64,000 bases of DNA from Pseudoflavonifractor sp. An184 (GCF_002160305.1 NZ_NFKI01000003.1:62001-126000), one strand, 5' to 3'. Counted from the stretch's first letter, positions 1-8,250 are shown. Notes: generated from the letters alone by a model not told the origin. A program made the numbers and translations.

Positions 1-7
1 TCTCCGG

Positions 8-217
8 TCACACGCCGGGTTTTACATACATAATGTCATCCGGGAACTGCTCCATGGACTTCTGCCAGTCCTCCATGGGGATGTCCTGGATGGACACCGA
101 CACGAACTTGGGGTCGATTCCCAGCTCGCCCACCAGAAATTCCTGCGTCTTCTTGGCCAGGGCCAACTTGGTCTCCTCGTCCCGTCCCGGGATCATGGTG
201 ATTGCTACATGCGGCAT
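8..217 (-). CDS. 4-oxalocrotonate tautomerase family protein
   Basis: A 69-residue protein beginning Met-Pro-His-Val-Ala-Ile-Thr, so removal of Met would expose the Pro1 that serves as general base in the tautomerase superfamily. Length and the internal Gly-Arg and Ser-Val-Ser-Ile segments fit the small 4-OT-like subunits, which act as cytosolic oligomers on enol/keto substrates. An AAGGAGG site precedes the ATG at 217. It lies 16 bases downstream of a flavodoxin remnant on the same strand and was probably in the same operon. The true substrate cannot be read from the sequence. Confidence 0.85.
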   Translation of the reverse strand: MPHVAITMIPGRDEETKLALAKKTQEFLVGELGIDPKFVSVSIQDIPMEDWQKSMEQFPDDIMYVKPGV

Positions 218-233
218 ACTCGCCGCCTCCTTT

Positions 234-482
234 CTATTTCAGGTCCAGCTCATCCAGCCAGGCCGCCACTTCGCTCTGTGCGTCCCCGAGGTTACGCTCG
301 GTGAAGGAGATCCCATCCAGAGTCGAAGCTCCTGCCGCGCTCTCCTCCAGTGCGGACAGGCTTCTGCCAAAGCCGCCGCTGGCACTGGTATTAAAGGGGA
401 TCAGCGTCTTTCCGTCCCAGTCATAGGACTCCAGGAAGGTATAGACCGCCATGGGCGCGTCGCTCCACCAGTTGGGGGAGAT
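234..482 (-). pseudogene. Flavodoxin, C-terminal fragment
   Basis: The translation carries a flavodoxin-like C-terminal half: the Pro-Asn-Trp-Trp-Ser-Asp-Ala-Pro segment, then Phe-Asn-Thr-Ser-Ala-Ser-Gly-Gly-Phe-Gly, then an Ala-Trp-Leu-Asp-Glu-Leu tail. In frame, a TGA at 483-485 lies immediately upstream of the homologous stretch and no FMN-binding N-terminal half is found. The internal ATG at 452 is therefore not a credible natural start. I read this as a 5'-truncated flavodoxin whose missing half was replaced by unrelated AT-richer DNA. It precedes the tautomerase gene. Confidence 0.75.
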
Positions 483-545
483 TCAGAGCACACTCCCAAA
501 CCGCCCCTCTAATTTGACACCTACATTGTAGAATGAGAAACTTGG

Positions 546-566
546 AATGTCTAATGCTTATATTAG
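546..566. promoter_or_regulatory. Palindromic operator-like site, copy 1
   Basis: Contains the perfect palindrome TCTAAT-N6-ATTAGA (549-566). A 20-base stretch (546-565) recurs in inverted orientation at 6877-6896. It lies about 240 bases upstream of the aldo/keto reductase start at 805. Repetition next to two regulated-looking genes suggests a shared regulator site; which regulator binds it is unknown. Confidence 0.4.
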
Positions 567-804
567 ATTTAGAGAAATACGTATTTTGCATGATATTGCT
601 TGTGTGGAAAGTACAGGCTGTTTCCATTCGTCTATACGGTATAAATTCAATTTTTGCATGTTTCTCTATTTGAAAAAGGCATTTCACATTTCTTGTATAA
701 GGTCGTATGCTTTGATCGAAAACTGCGATAGAAACGGTAGTGGACAACGCCGTTTCACACCGCACTTGGTTAAAATGAATTCAATTTTGGAACGGAGGCT
801 ATCT

Positions 805-1842
805 ATGAAATACACACAACTGGGCAATTCTGATTTGCGAGTGTCCCGAATCTGCATGGGGTGCATGGGCTTTGGCGACGCCTCCAACGGCCAGCACAGC
901 TGGACAATTAACGAGGAACACTCCCGGGAGATCATCCAGCGGGGGTTGGAACTTGGCGTCAACTTCTTCGATACTGCCATCGGTTATCAGAACGGCACCA
1001 GCGAGCAGTACCTGGGCCGGGCCCTGCGGGACTTTGCCAAGCGGGACGAGGTGGTGGTGGCCACCAAGTTTCTCCCCCGCACCAACGAAGAGATCGAGGC
1101 AGGTATTTCCGGACAAGCGCACATTCGCCGCCTGCTGGAGAAGAGTCTGCAGAACCTGGGGATGGACCATGTAGACCTGTACATCTACCACATGTGGGAC
1201 TACCAGACCCCCCTCTATGACATCATGGACGGCCTGAACCAGATGGTAAAGGAGGGCAAGACACGCCACATCGGTATTTCAAACTGCTTTGCCTGGCAAC
1301 TGTGCAAGGCAAACGCCCTGGCGGAGCGGGAGGGCTTTGCCAAGTTCGTGTCGGTACAGAGCCACTACAACCTGATCTTCCGGGAGGAGGAGCGGGAGAT
1401 GGCCCCCTTCTGTCGGGAGGAGAACATCGCCATGACGCCTTACAGCGCTCTGGCCGGTGGCCGCCTCTCCAAACACCCCGGCGAGACCTCCAAGCGGCTT
1501 CAGGAGGACAGTTACGCCCAGATGAAGTACGGTGGCATGGCAACTCAGGATGCCCCCATTATCCAGCGGGTGGCGGAGCTGGCCGACCGGCACGGCGTGT
1601 CCATGACTGAGATCTCCCTGGCCTGGCTGCTCACAAAGGTGACGGCTCCGGTGGTGGGGGCCACCAAGCTCCACCACATCGAGGGGGCGGCCAAGGCGGT
1701 GGACCTGGAACTGACGGCGGAGGAGTGCGCCTACCTGGAGGAGCCCTATGTCCCCCATCCTCTGGTAGGCGTGATGGCCCAGAACACGCCGGCCACGGCG
1801 CAGGAGAGCCACGTCTGGTCCACCGGAAATCAGAAAATTTGA
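805..1842 (+). CDS. Aldo/keto reductase
   Basis: A 345-residue NAD(P)H-dependent oxidoreductase of the aldo/keto reductase superfamily, TIM-barrel type. The catalytic tetrad can be placed at Asp56, Tyr61, Lys88 and His129, and the cofactor-side Gly-Ile-Ser-Asn segment is present. The start at 805 is chosen because GGAGG precedes it and homology begins there; the open frame extends upstream to 547 without a plausible ribosome site. Full family length. It faces a region of further aldo/keto reductase genes at 1.9-3.2 kb. The substrate is unknown. Confidence 0.9.
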   Translation: MKYTQLGNSDLRVSRICMGCMGFGDASNGQHSWTINEEHSREIIQRGLELGVNFFDTAIGYQNGTSEQYLGRALRDFAKRDEVVVATKFLPRTNEEIEAGISGQAHIRRLLEKSLQNLGMDHVDLYIYHMWDYQTPLYDIMDGLNQMVKEGKTRHIGISNCFAWQLCKANALAEREGFAKFVSVQSHYNLIFREEEREMAPFCREENIAMTPYSALAGGRLSKHPGETSKRLQEDSYAQMKYGGMATQDAPIIQRVAELADRHGVSMTEISLAWLLTKVTAPVVGATKLHHIEGAAKAVDLELTAEECAYLEEPYVPHPLVGVMAQNTPATAQESHVWSTGNQKI

Positions 1843-1892
1843 GGCAGAACAGATCCGCCGGGTTCAGCTGAACTGCTCCAGAATAACGGATA

Positions 1893-2381
1893 TTAGACAA
1901 AATACTCCCCCTGATGTAGAGAAATAGATACATCATGGGGAGTATTGCTATCATCCAGGCAAAGCAAGGGGAACGATATCTTTCCATGATCCGAACAAAT
2001 CATTGACCGGTACATGCACTTATATAACCTCAAGCGCATCCAGTTCACATTGTGGAGCAGATAGTAGTCAAAGTAGTCCACGCCGCACCGCTCCAGCTGC
2101 TGGTTGAAGATCTCCTCCGCTTCTTCCTCCTTGGTGATGGCAAAGGTGGGCAGTTTGGAGGCCAGCACGAAGCTGTCTCGGGGATGACGGCTGACGAGAC
2201 ACCTTTTTACCGCTGTTTCGCTGGCTTCGTTGTGATAGGTCCAGCTGGTGTCAAAATAGGTAAAACCGGCCGCCAGGAATCGGTCCACCATCTGGCTGAC
2301 CTGCTCAAAGTCGATATCTGTGGCCTCCGGGGAGCGCTGGGGCAGGCGCATCATGCCGAACCCGAGTTTGCTGCTGCTCAT
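1893..2381 (-). pseudogene. Aldo/keto reductase, 3'-truncated
   Basis: Starts at the ATG at 2381 behind a good GGAGGT site. The first 113 residues match an aldo/keto reductase, with Asp44, Tyr49, Lys76 and His110 in place, and end in a Leu-Leu-His-Asn-Val-Asn segment near 2043. From there to the stop at 1893 the frame shows no family resemblance, and two thirds of the barrel is missing. It sits 13 bases downstream of an intact aldo/keto reductase on the same strand, so the two were probably an operon before the deletion. Confidence 0.8.
1901..1946. terminator. Long perfect-type hairpin between convergent genes
   Basis: Two 18-base arms (1901-1918 and 1929-1946) pair with a single mismatch around a 10-base loop. 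The hairpin lies between the end of the aldo/keto reductase at 1842 and the broken 3' end of the convergent reductase remnant. It lacks a long T-run on either side, so it may be a bidirectional terminator or the footprint of a lost small mobile element. Confidence 0.5.
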
Positions 2382-2394
2382 CAATACCTCCTCC

Positions 2395-3240
2395 TTACAC
2401 AGAACCGGCGCCCACGAACATCTCTGCCACATTGGGGGCATAGTGGTCGATGAACTGGCTGCGGCCCAGATCCATGGCCTGAAGCTGTTCCATCTCCCCG
2501 TCGGTCAGACGGAAGTCAAACAGGTCAAAATTCTCCGCCATACGCTCCCGGTGGGTGGACTTTGGAATCACCACTACGCCGGACTGCATCAAGAACCGAA
2601 GATCGACCTGGGCCGCCGTCTTGCCGTACCGCTCCCCGATCTCCGTCATCGTAGGATCGGTGAAGAGCCCGTTCCTCCCCTGGGCCAGCGGAGACCATGC
2701 CATAAGCTGGGTGCCGTGTTTCTCCAGATAGGGGCGGATCACCCGCTGCTGCTGGAACACATGGACCTCCAGCTGATTCACCATGGGCGCGATATCCACG
2801 AAGCTGCACAGGTCAATAAAACGATCCGGCATGAAGTTGGACACGCCAATGGCCCGGAGCTTCCCTGCCCGATAGGCCTCCTCTAAGGCGCGCCAGGTAC
2901 CATAGTAGTCGTTGAAGGGCTGGTGGACGAGCATCAGGTCGATATAGTCGGTCCGGAGTTTCTTCAGGGACGCGTCAATGGAGGCAGCGGCCTTTTCATA
3001 GCCCCCGTTGCTGATCCAGACCTTGTCCGTCAGGAACAGCTCTTCCCGGGGAATGCCGCACTGGGCGACCGCCTCCCCCACGCCCTCCTCGTTGAAATAC
3101 CCCTGGGCCGTGTCGATGCTCCGGTAGCCCACCGACAGGGCCTCCAGGACGCAGTGCTTCGTGTCCTCCGCCGGGATCTGATAGGTACCGTATCCCAGCA
3201 TGGGAATCTGGACCCCATTTCGCAAAGTTGTATATTCCAT
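2395..3240 (-). CDS. Aldo/keto reductase, diketogluconate reductase-like
   Basis: A 281-residue single-domain reductase. The N-terminus (Met-Glu-Tyr-Thr-Thr-Leu-Arg-Asn-Gly) and tetrad Asp43, Tyr48, Lys73, His106 fit the AKR5-like group that includes 2,5-diketo-D-gluconate reductases. A Pro-Lys-Ser cofactor-binding segment occurs near residue 230. The start at 3240 is preceded by GGAGG. It is divergent from a LysR gene at 3363, and LysR regulators often control the adjacent divergent gene, so this reductase is its likely target. The substrate is not deducible. Confidence 0.9.
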   Translation of the reverse strand: MEYTTLRNGVQIPMLGYGTYQIPAEDTKHCVLEALSVGYRSIDTAQGYFNEEGVGEAVAQCGIPREELFLTDKVWISNGGYEKAAASIDASLKKLRTDYIDLMLVHQPFNDYYGTWRALEEAYRAGKLRAIGVSNFMPDRFIDLCSFVDIAPMVNQLEVHVFQQQRVIRPYLEKHGTQLMAWSPLAQGRNGLFTDPTMTEIGERYGKTAAQVDLRFLMQSGVVVIPKSTHRERMAENFDLFDFRLTDGEMEQLQAMDLGRSQFIDHYAPNVAEMFVGAGSV

Positions 3241-3292
3241 TGTCGATGCCTCCTATTTTGATTTGGATGGCTCTATTTTAGCGCCCTTTCCC

Positions 3293-3322
3293 TTGACAGG
3301 GAATGACCAGAAATGCTACATT
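3293..3322 (+). promoter_or_regulatory. Candidate promoter for the LysR gene at 3363
   Basis: TTGACA (3293-3298) and TACATT (3317-3322) are separated by 18 bases in the intergenic region between the divergent reductase and LysR genes. The -35 is perfect and the -10 is weaker, as is common for regulator-controlled promoters. Confidence 0.5.
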
Positions 3323-3362
3323 CTATATACTAAAAGTAAACAGGCAGAGGAAGGTGCGTCTC

Positions 3363-4256
3363 ATGCTCAGCCAGCAGCTGCAGGTATTTTTACAGGTAGC
3401 GGACTGCGGCAGTTTCACCAAAGCCGCCAAGCGGCTCCTGGTCACGCCCGCGTCGGTGATGAAGCACATCAACACCCTGGAGAGCCGCCTGGGTGTGACG
3501 CTGTTCAAACGGGATAAGAGGGGTGTTGTGCTGACCGCGGCGGGGCAGTCACTGTACCAGGACGGTAAAAAGATGGCGGCGTTGGCAGATCATGCGGCGG
3601 CTAAAGCCAAACGTGCGGAGCAGGATGAGGGAATTGTCATCCGGGTGGGCTCGTCCCTTCTGAACCCCAGCAAGGTATTGACCGACCTGTGGGCGCCGCT
3701 CCGCGCCACCTACCCCCAGTACAAGTTCCATATCGTGCCCTATACGGATACTAAGGAGGAGCGGTTTGCCGTCATTGCGGCGCTGGGAGAAACCTTTGAC
3801 CTGCTGGTGGGCACCTTCGACTCCAAGACCATCCGCTCCCGGGCCAACTACCTGATCCTGGGGGGCTACCGCCTCTGTGTGGCCGTGCCCGAGGGCCACC
3901 CGCTAGCGGCAAAGAAGATGCTCTCCATCCAGGACCTGCACGGGGAGCGCCTGGTCAAGGTCAAGCGCGGGGAGACGGAGCGGTTAGACCACTTTCAGGA
4001 TGTCCTTCAGCTGACCCATCCCCAAATCATTGTGGAGGAGGCCGATTACTACTACGACCTGGACACCTTCAACGCCTGTGAGCAGAACGGCACCCTGCTG
4101 CTGACTTTGGACGCCTGGGCGGAGATCCATCCCTCCCTGATCACACTGCCGGTGGAGTGGGACTACACGGTTCCCTATGGCATTTTGTACGCAAAGGAGC
4201 CGTCCCCGGAGGTATCCCGGTTTCTTCAGATCCTGAAGGATTCTCTGCCGGGATAA
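3363..4256 (+). CDS. LysR family transcriptional regulator
   Basis: 297 residues with the standard LysR layout: an N-terminal winged helix-turn-helix (about residues 3-62, with Phe-Thr-Lys-Ala-Ala-Lys-Arg-Leu and Leu-Glu-Ser-Arg-Leu-Gly segments) and a C-terminal substrate-binding-like effector domain (about 90-295). The ATG at 3363 has an AGAGGAAG site; the open frame continues upstream into the promoter. It is divergent from the aldo/keto reductase at 2395-3240 and likely regulates it. The effector is unknown. Confidence 0.9.
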   Translation: MLSQQLQVFLQVADCGSFTKAAKRLLVTPASVMKHINTLESRLGVTLFKRDKRGVVLTAAGQSLYQDGKKMAALADHAAAKAKRAEQDEGIVIRVGSSLLNPSKVLTDLWAPLRATYPQYKFHIVPYTDTKEERFAVIAALGETFDLLVGTFDSKTIRSRANYLILGGYRLCVAVPEGHPLAAKKMLSIQDLHGERLVKVKRGETERLDHFQDVLQLTHPQIIVEEADYYYDLDTFNACEQNGTLLLTLDAWAEIHPSLITLPVEWDYTVPYGILYAKEPSPEVSRFLQILKDSLPG

Positions 4257-4283
4257 GCGCGGGAGACGGCGATGAAAAGAGGG

Positions 4284-4322
4284 AAAACCGGAAGAGCGCA
4301 TTTTTACGCTCTTCCGGTTTTC
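4284..4322 (+). terminator. Hairpin terminator after LysR gene
   Basis: Two 15-base complementary arms (4284-4298 and 4308-4322) flank a T-rich 9-base loop, starting 27 bases after the LysR stop. The stem itself ends in a T4 run. Confidence 0.7.
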
Positions 4323-4368
4323 GTTGCAATTGCAGAATCTTGACAGCGGCGTAGTACGCCCAGAAAAA

Positions 4369-5112
4369 TTAAAGTAAAGCGGGCTTGTGTAACCTTGGTA
4401 GCAGACAGGGGCGGACGGAGCAGTTAGAATGATCCATGCAATACACCGTTTCGTCCGTGCAGAGACCGGCCAGGGCTGGTAGATCCGTGATGGTCAGCCT
4501 GCCCCGCGTGGTGGTAAGGACCCCCATCCGCCGCAGTTCGGTCAGTTCCCGCGTGATATGGACCCGGCTGATTCCAAGGATGTCCGCAAGGTCCTCCTGG
4601 GTCATTTCGATGACCAGGCCGGAGTTTGCCGGCTGGTTCATGGTCAGCAGGTACAGCAGGTTGCACAGCTTGACCCGGGAGGAGTTGAACTCCTGGTGCA
4701 CCGTCTCAAAGAGAAAGCGGTTGACGTACATGGCGTACCAGTTGACCACCTGTTCAGCCAGGGCGGAATTGGATTCAAACATGGCCTGGAATTGCGGGAT
4801 CGTAAACTCCAGCACATGGATCTCCGACAGCGCTGTCGTGGTCAGAGACAGCTCGATCCGGAAATCCGTGGTGTGGTAGCCCGGGAACACCGTCCCGGGG
4901 CCATGAAAGCTGATGATCCTGCGCCGGCCGGTCTCATGCTCCGCAAAATGCACCGCCGCACCGGAGAGAAAGTAGTGGATGCGGTCGTAGGGCTGGCCGT
5001 CCCTCCACAGGAGGTCGCCCTTGCGGAACACCGTTTCCCTGTGGGGCTGGGAGAGAAAGTAGTCGTAAAACACACGGAAGTCATCCGCGAAATAATATCT
5101 GGGCGTCAGCAT
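4369..5112 (-). CDS. Crp/Fnr family transcriptional regulator
   Basis: About 247 residues: a cyclic-nucleotide-binding-type beta-barrel (roughly 25-110, with Arg-Lys-Gly-Asp-Leu-Leu), a long dimer helix, and a C-terminal Crp-type helix-turn-helix (171-198, with Gln-Glu-Asp-Leu-Ala-Asp and Ser-Arg-Val-His-Ile-Thr-Arg-Glu). The Fnr-type N-terminal iron-sulfur cysteines are absent, so it is not a classical Fnr. The ATG at 5112 is chosen from family alignment; a GTG nine bases upstream is nearer to GGAGG and possible. It is divergent from the TIGR04076-like gene, which is its probable target. Confidence 0.85.
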   Translation of the reverse strand: MLTPRYYFADDFRVFYDYFLSQPHRETVFRKGDLLWRDGQPYDRIHYFLSGAAVHFAEHETGRRRIISFHGPGTVFPGYHTTDFRIELSLTTTALSEIHVLEFTIPQFQAMFESNSALAEQVVNWYAMYVNRFLFETVHQEFNSSRVKLCNLLYLLTMNQPANSGLVIEMTQEDLADILGISRVHITRELTELRRMGVLTTTRGRLTITDLPALAGLCTDETVYCMDHSNCSVRPCLLPRLHKPALL

Positions 5113-5205
5113 GGCGGCCACCCCGTCCTCCAGTGAGATGAATCGATTATACCACGGGGAAGCCGCTTTTTCCATGCACGGCGCCGCCAACAGGAGGAAC
5201 GAACC

Positions 5206-5604
5206 ATGAAACACAGAGTGAAACTCACCGTGCTCGACAAGAAGTTGTACCCGGAGCTGCAGCAGCAGTACTGCGCCGACCCCAATGCCGGAGCCTGTCC
5301 CTGTTACAACGTGGGAGACGAGTTCATCTTTGAGCGGAACGGGGACCGGGACGACTTCTGGCACATGGGCCTGAACACCCTGATCAAGACCAGCGCCGAC
5401 CCGGACACCGTAGCCGGCGGCCCCAAGATGCCCCACTGTTCCGAGGCATGGGACGCCATCGCCCGGTACATCTACACTGGATTGCAGGGCGGCTCCATCA
5501 TGAAAGGCTGGATGAACCAGGAGAACACGATGATCACCTGCTGCTCCGACGGCACAAGGCCGGTGATCTTCAAAATTGAGCGGCTGGATGACAGTGTTAA
5601 ATAA
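5206..5604 (+). CDS. TIGR04076 family protein
   Basis: A 132-residue soluble protein. It opens Lys-Val-Lys-like (Arg-Val-Lys-Leu-Thr-Val-Leu) and has a Cys-Pro-Cys-Tyr segment near residue 30 and a conserved-looking Cys-Ser-Asp-Gly-Thr-Arg-Pro-Val-Ile-Phe-Lys-Ile near the end, which fits the small TIGR04076 family of anaerobes. No function is established for the family. AGGAGGAACGAACC precedes the ATG. The 93-base gap to the divergent Crp/Fnr gene suggests a regulator-target pair. Confidence 0.7.
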   Translation: MKHRVKLTVLDKKLYPELQQQYCADPNAGACPCYNVGDEFIFERNGDRDDFWHMGLNTLIKTSADPDTVAGGPKMPHCSEAWDAIARYIYTGLQGGSIMKGWMNQENTMITCCSDGTRPVIFKIERLDDSVK

Positions 5605-5864
5605 GGCTCCAGGTTGATAGTAACGCAAACAGGCCCCGACTGCGACACCCCCCTGACCAATGTGGCCTCCCATAAGGGAGTCTGCCTGTCCCCGGTGCTC
5701 TGAACGACGGCTCCAGCGAGTTTGCGTAGATTCCCTTTGATTGTGAGGAGAATATCCCCTGTGTCCTGTGCACCCACAGCGGAGAGCAGCGAAAGGAAGT
5801 CCTGGATTTTGTCAAGACGCTGCAAAGCGTTTATTCCGAACGTTCTGTCTCGAATCTACTGTGA
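5600..5864 (+). pseudogene. Degenerate coding remnant, family uncertain
   Basis: No intact gene lies between 5604 and 5994. One frame reads as protein-like from 5730 to the TGA at 5862-5864, with a Cys-Glu-Glu-Asn and a Glu-Val-Leu-Asp-Phe-Val-Lys-Thr-Leu segment, but it is interrupted by TAG at 5727. Another frame upstream reads protein-like near 5638-5700. The pattern suggests an old flavodoxin/FMN-reductase-like gene with stops and frameshifts, but the assignment is weak. Confidence 0.25.
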
Positions 5865-5993
5865 TATTATGTATGCGGAATATAGACCAGTAGACATGCG
5901 TTATTTTATATCCAAAATGCGCATAGTTAGCATTTATTTATGTTGATTTTTTCGACTGCTATGCTATTTTTGAGCAGAAGGGAGTGACATTCC

Positions 5994-6884
5994 ATGGAGA
6001 TCCGTGTGCTGAAATATTTTCTGTTGGTCGCCCGGGAGGAGAACATCACTAAAGCGGCCAACCTCCTGCATCTGACCCAGCCCACCCTGTCCAGGCAGCT
6101 GATGCAACTGGAGGAGGAGCTTGGCGTGCAGTTGTTTCGCCGAAGCAAGCACCGCATTATCCTGACGGAGGAGGGAATGCTGCTCCGCCGGCGTGCAGAG
6201 GAGATCGTGGCGCTGGCGGATAAAACAAAAGACGATCTTCAGCACAGAGAGGAGCAGCTGACCGGCAACGTCGCAGTGGGAAGCGGGGAATTACAAAGTT
6301 CCAGCTTTTTGACCCAGCTTCTCACGGCTTTCCAGGAGAAAAATCCGCTGGTCAGTTTTACGATTTACAGCGGAAACTCCGACAATATCAAAGAGCGCAT
6401 CGAGCGGGGCCTGCTGGATGTGGGACTTTTGCAGGAGCCGGTGGACATCAGCAAATACAGCTTTGTCCGCACACCGTGCCGGGAACAGTGGGGCGTGCTG
6501 GTGCGAGAAGATTCGGAATTGGCGTCCAGGGAGCGCGTCAGCCCGGCGGATCTTGCTTCTGTCCCCCTGATCCTGCCCGAGCGGGAGATCGTGCAGAACG
6601 AACTGCTCAACTGGTTCGGCCCCTACGCAGAGGGTCTTCGAATCACGGCCACCGGAAACCTGCTCTATAATCTGGCCTCTCTGGCCCGGGCCAGCGGCGG
6701 CAGTGTCCTCACGCTGAACCTGGACTGCACCTATGAGGGACTTCGGTTTATCCCACTGTCGCCACCCTTGGAATCCAACACTGTGCTGGTGTGGAAAAAG
6801 ACACAGACCTTCTCTGCCGCGGCAGCGGCCTTGATCGAGTTTTCCGAGAAATACATTTCCGGTATGGAACAAAATTTAATATAA
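5994..6884 (+). CDS. LysR family transcriptional regulator
   Basis: 296 residues. The N-terminus (Met-Glu-Ile-Arg-Val-Leu-Lys-Tyr-Phe-Leu) and the helix-turn-helix with Ile-Thr-Lys-Ala-Ala and Thr-Leu-Ser-Arg-Gln-Leu are textbook LysR, and the effector domain follows from about residue 92. A GAAGGGAG site precedes the ATG. The AT-rich 130 bases upstream hold no gene. The stop codon lies inside a palindromic site shared with 546-566, and a strong terminator follows. Likely targets are the cupin, cyclophilin-fold and CMD genes downstream, by analogy with similar gut redox clusters. Confidence 0.9.
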   Translation: MEIRVLKYFLLVAREENITKAANLLHLTQPTLSRQLMQLEEELGVQLFRRSKHRIILTEEGMLLRRRAEEIVALADKTKDDLQHREEQLTGNVAVGSGELQSSSFLTQLLTAFQEKNPLVSFTIYSGNSDNIKERIERGLLDVGLLQEPVDISKYSFVRTPCREQWGVLVREDSELASRERVSPADLASVPLILPEREIVQNELLNWFGPYAEGLRITATGNLLYNLASLARASGGSVLTLNLDCTYEGLRFIPLSPPLESNTVLVWKKTQTFSAAAAALIEFSEKYISGMEQNLI

Positions 6885-6896
6885 GCATTAGACATT
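6877..6896. promoter_or_regulatory. Palindromic operator-like site, copy 2
   Basis: An inverted, identical 20-base copy of the site at 546-565. It overlaps the LysR stop codon and lies about 85 bases upstream of the MerR-like gene. Confidence 0.4.
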
Positions 6897-6912
6897 GCTT
6901 TATGACCGGGCT

Positions 6913-6950
6913 AAAATATAGGTGTTCCAAGAGGAACGCCTATATTTTTT
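6913..6950 (+). terminator. Rho-independent terminator after LysR
   Basis: Stem arms 6915-6928 and 6933-6946 with an AAGA loop, ending in a T6 tract. Placed 30 bases after the LysR stop. Confidence 0.85.
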
Positions 6951-6980
6951 ATGCGCCGGATCATGGGAAGGGGTGATGGC

Positions 6981-7343
6981 ATGACGATCCATGAGGCCAG
7001 TGAGCGGTATAACATCCCCCTGGAGATCCTGCGGGAATACGAGAGTTGGGGACTGTGCGGCACGGTGAAAACAGTCATGGGTGTCTGGCAGTACGACGAC
7101 ACCGACCTGGAACGCCTGAGCATGATCATGACGCTGCATGATGTGGGGTTTGAAAACGCTGAGATCGAGACCTACATGAAGCTCCTGCTGGAGCAGGAGG
7201 GCACCGAGGCACAGCGCCTACGGATACTGGACGAGAAGCGGGGCCGTACCCTGGATGAGATCCACTTTCGGGAAAAGCAGCTGGAGCGGCTGGACTATCT
7301 CCGCTACCACATCCGGAAACAGCAGGAAGCAAAACAAGGTTGA
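6981..7343 (+). CDS. MerR-like transcriptional regulator, small
   Basis: A 120-residue protein with a MerR-type winged helix (about residues 1-60: Thr-Ile-His-Glu-Ala-Ser-Glu-Arg-Tyr-Asn-Ile-Pro, then Leu-Arg-Glu-Tyr-Glu-Ser-Trp-Gly-Leu) and a C-terminal coiled coil (about 75-118) for dimerisation. No effector domain is present. The ATG at 6981 follows GAAGGGG; the frame is open a further 30 bases upstream inside the preceding terminator. Its neighbours are a LysR gene upstream and a cupin downstream. Confidence 0.75.
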   Translation: MTIHEASERYNIPLEILREYESWGLCGTVKTVMGVWQYDDTDLERLSMIMTLHDVGFENAEIETYMKLLLEQEGTEAQRLRILDEKRGRTLDEIHFREKQLERLDYLRYHIRKQQEAKQG

Positions 7344-7392
7344 CCATTGCTCCCATTCAAACAGATCAAAATATTTAAGGAGGCATTTTTTT

Positions 7393-7827
7393 ATGAAGAT
7401 TCAGGACAAAGCCGCATTTGATGAGCAGAATGTGTTCGGCCAGGGGATGGCCAACACCGCCTTTGCCCAATATTTTATCGGCAACTCTTATCTGAATCCC
7501 CTGACCAGACCCGGTGAGAGCGTGGTGGGACTTGCCAATGTCACCTTTGAGCCGGGCTGCCGCAACAACTGGCACATCCACCACGCCAAGAGCGGCGGCG
7601 GCCAGATTCTCATCTGTACTGCCGGCGAGGGCTGGTACCAGGAGGAGGGCAAGGACGCCGTCAGCCTGACCCCCGGCACCGTCATCGTCATCCCCCCGGA
7701 GGTGAAGCACTGGCACGGGGCCAAGGCGGACAGCTGGTTCAGCCACATCGCCGTGGAGGTACCCGGCAAGGAGACCCGCAACGAGTGGCTGGAAGCGGTG
7801 GACGACGAGGCCTATTCCAAACTGTAA
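7393..7827 (+). CDS. Cupin domain-containing protein
   Basis: 144 residues. The metal-binding cupin motif 1 is visible as His-Ile-His-His-Ala-Lys-Ser-Gly-Gly-Gly-Gln, motif 2 as Pro-Gly-Thr-Val-Ile-Val-Ile-Pro-Pro-Glu-Val-Lys-His-Trp-His-Gly. This is the type often found with carboxymuconolactone-decarboxylase-like proteins, and one such gene lies 450 bases downstream. TAAGGAGG precedes the ATG at 7393. It may act on small quinone or aldehyde-type molecules, but no substrate can be named. Confidence 0.85.
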   Translation: MKIQDKAAFDEQNVFGQGMANTAFAQYFIGNSYLNPLTRPGESVVGLANVTFEPGCRNNWHIHHAKSGGGQILICTAGEGWYQEEGKDAVSLTPGTVIVIPPEVKHWHGAKADSWFSHIAVEVPGKETRNEWLEAVDDEAYSKL

Positions 7828-7839
7828 AGAAACAGAAAT

Positions 7840-7882
7840 CCAGACGCACCTGACCCTAAACCAGGGTTCCGGCTGCGTCTGG
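7840..7882 (+). terminator. Two-tier hairpin after cupin gene
   Basis: Outer arms 7840-7848 and 7874-7882 pair perfectly; an inner ACCCT/AGGGT stem sits within. No T-run follows and the next gene starts 20 bases later, so it may be an attenuator or RNA-stability element instead of a full terminator. Confidence 0.5.
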
Positions 7883-7902
7883 AACCATAAGGAGGACAAA
7901 CC

Positions 7903-8250
7903 ATGAAGCTGACCATCGGGGAGACGGTTTTGACTGCCGCGCTGGCGGACAACTCCTCCGCAAAGGCGCTGGAGGCAAAATTGAAAGACGGCCCCATCAC
8001 CATCCAGATGGAGGACTACGCCCGCATGGAAAAGGTGGGGAACCTTCCCTTCCGTCTGCCCACCAACGACCAGTCCATCACCACACAGGCTGGAGACCTG
8101 ATCCTCTATCTGGGCCGCTCCTTTGTGATTTACTACGCCCCCAACTCCTGGCGGTTCACCAAGTTGGGGCACATCGAAGGGGTCACCGCTCAGGAATTGA
8201 AGAAGATTTTGGGACGGGGTGACGTTACGGTCACCCTCTCTCAGGATTAA
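7903..8250 (+). CDS. Cyclophilin-like fold protein
   Basis: 115 residues. The pattern Met-Lys-Leu-Thr-Ile-Gly-Glu-Thr-Val-Leu-Thr-Ala-Ala-Leu, then Ala-Gly-Asp-Leu-Ile-Leu-Tyr and a late Phe-Val-Ile-Tyr-Tyr-Ala-Pro-Asn-Ser-Trp matches the bacterial cyclophilin-like fold family (PF18050 type). These lack peptidyl-prolyl isomerase residues and commonly sit in redox gene clusters with cupins and flavodoxins. AAGGAGGACAAACC precedes the ATG. Function unknown. Confidence 0.75.
   Translation: MKLTIGETVLTAALADNSSAKALEAKLKDGPITIQMEDYARMEKVGNLPFRLPTNDQSITTQAGDLILYLGRSFVIYYAPNSWRFTKLGHIEGVTAQELKKILGRGDVTVTLSQD

Noticed and set aside
421-765. A 114-codon minus-strand frame upstream of the flavodoxin remnant
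   Set aside because: It is out of frame with the flavodoxin, has odd composition and no ribosome site.
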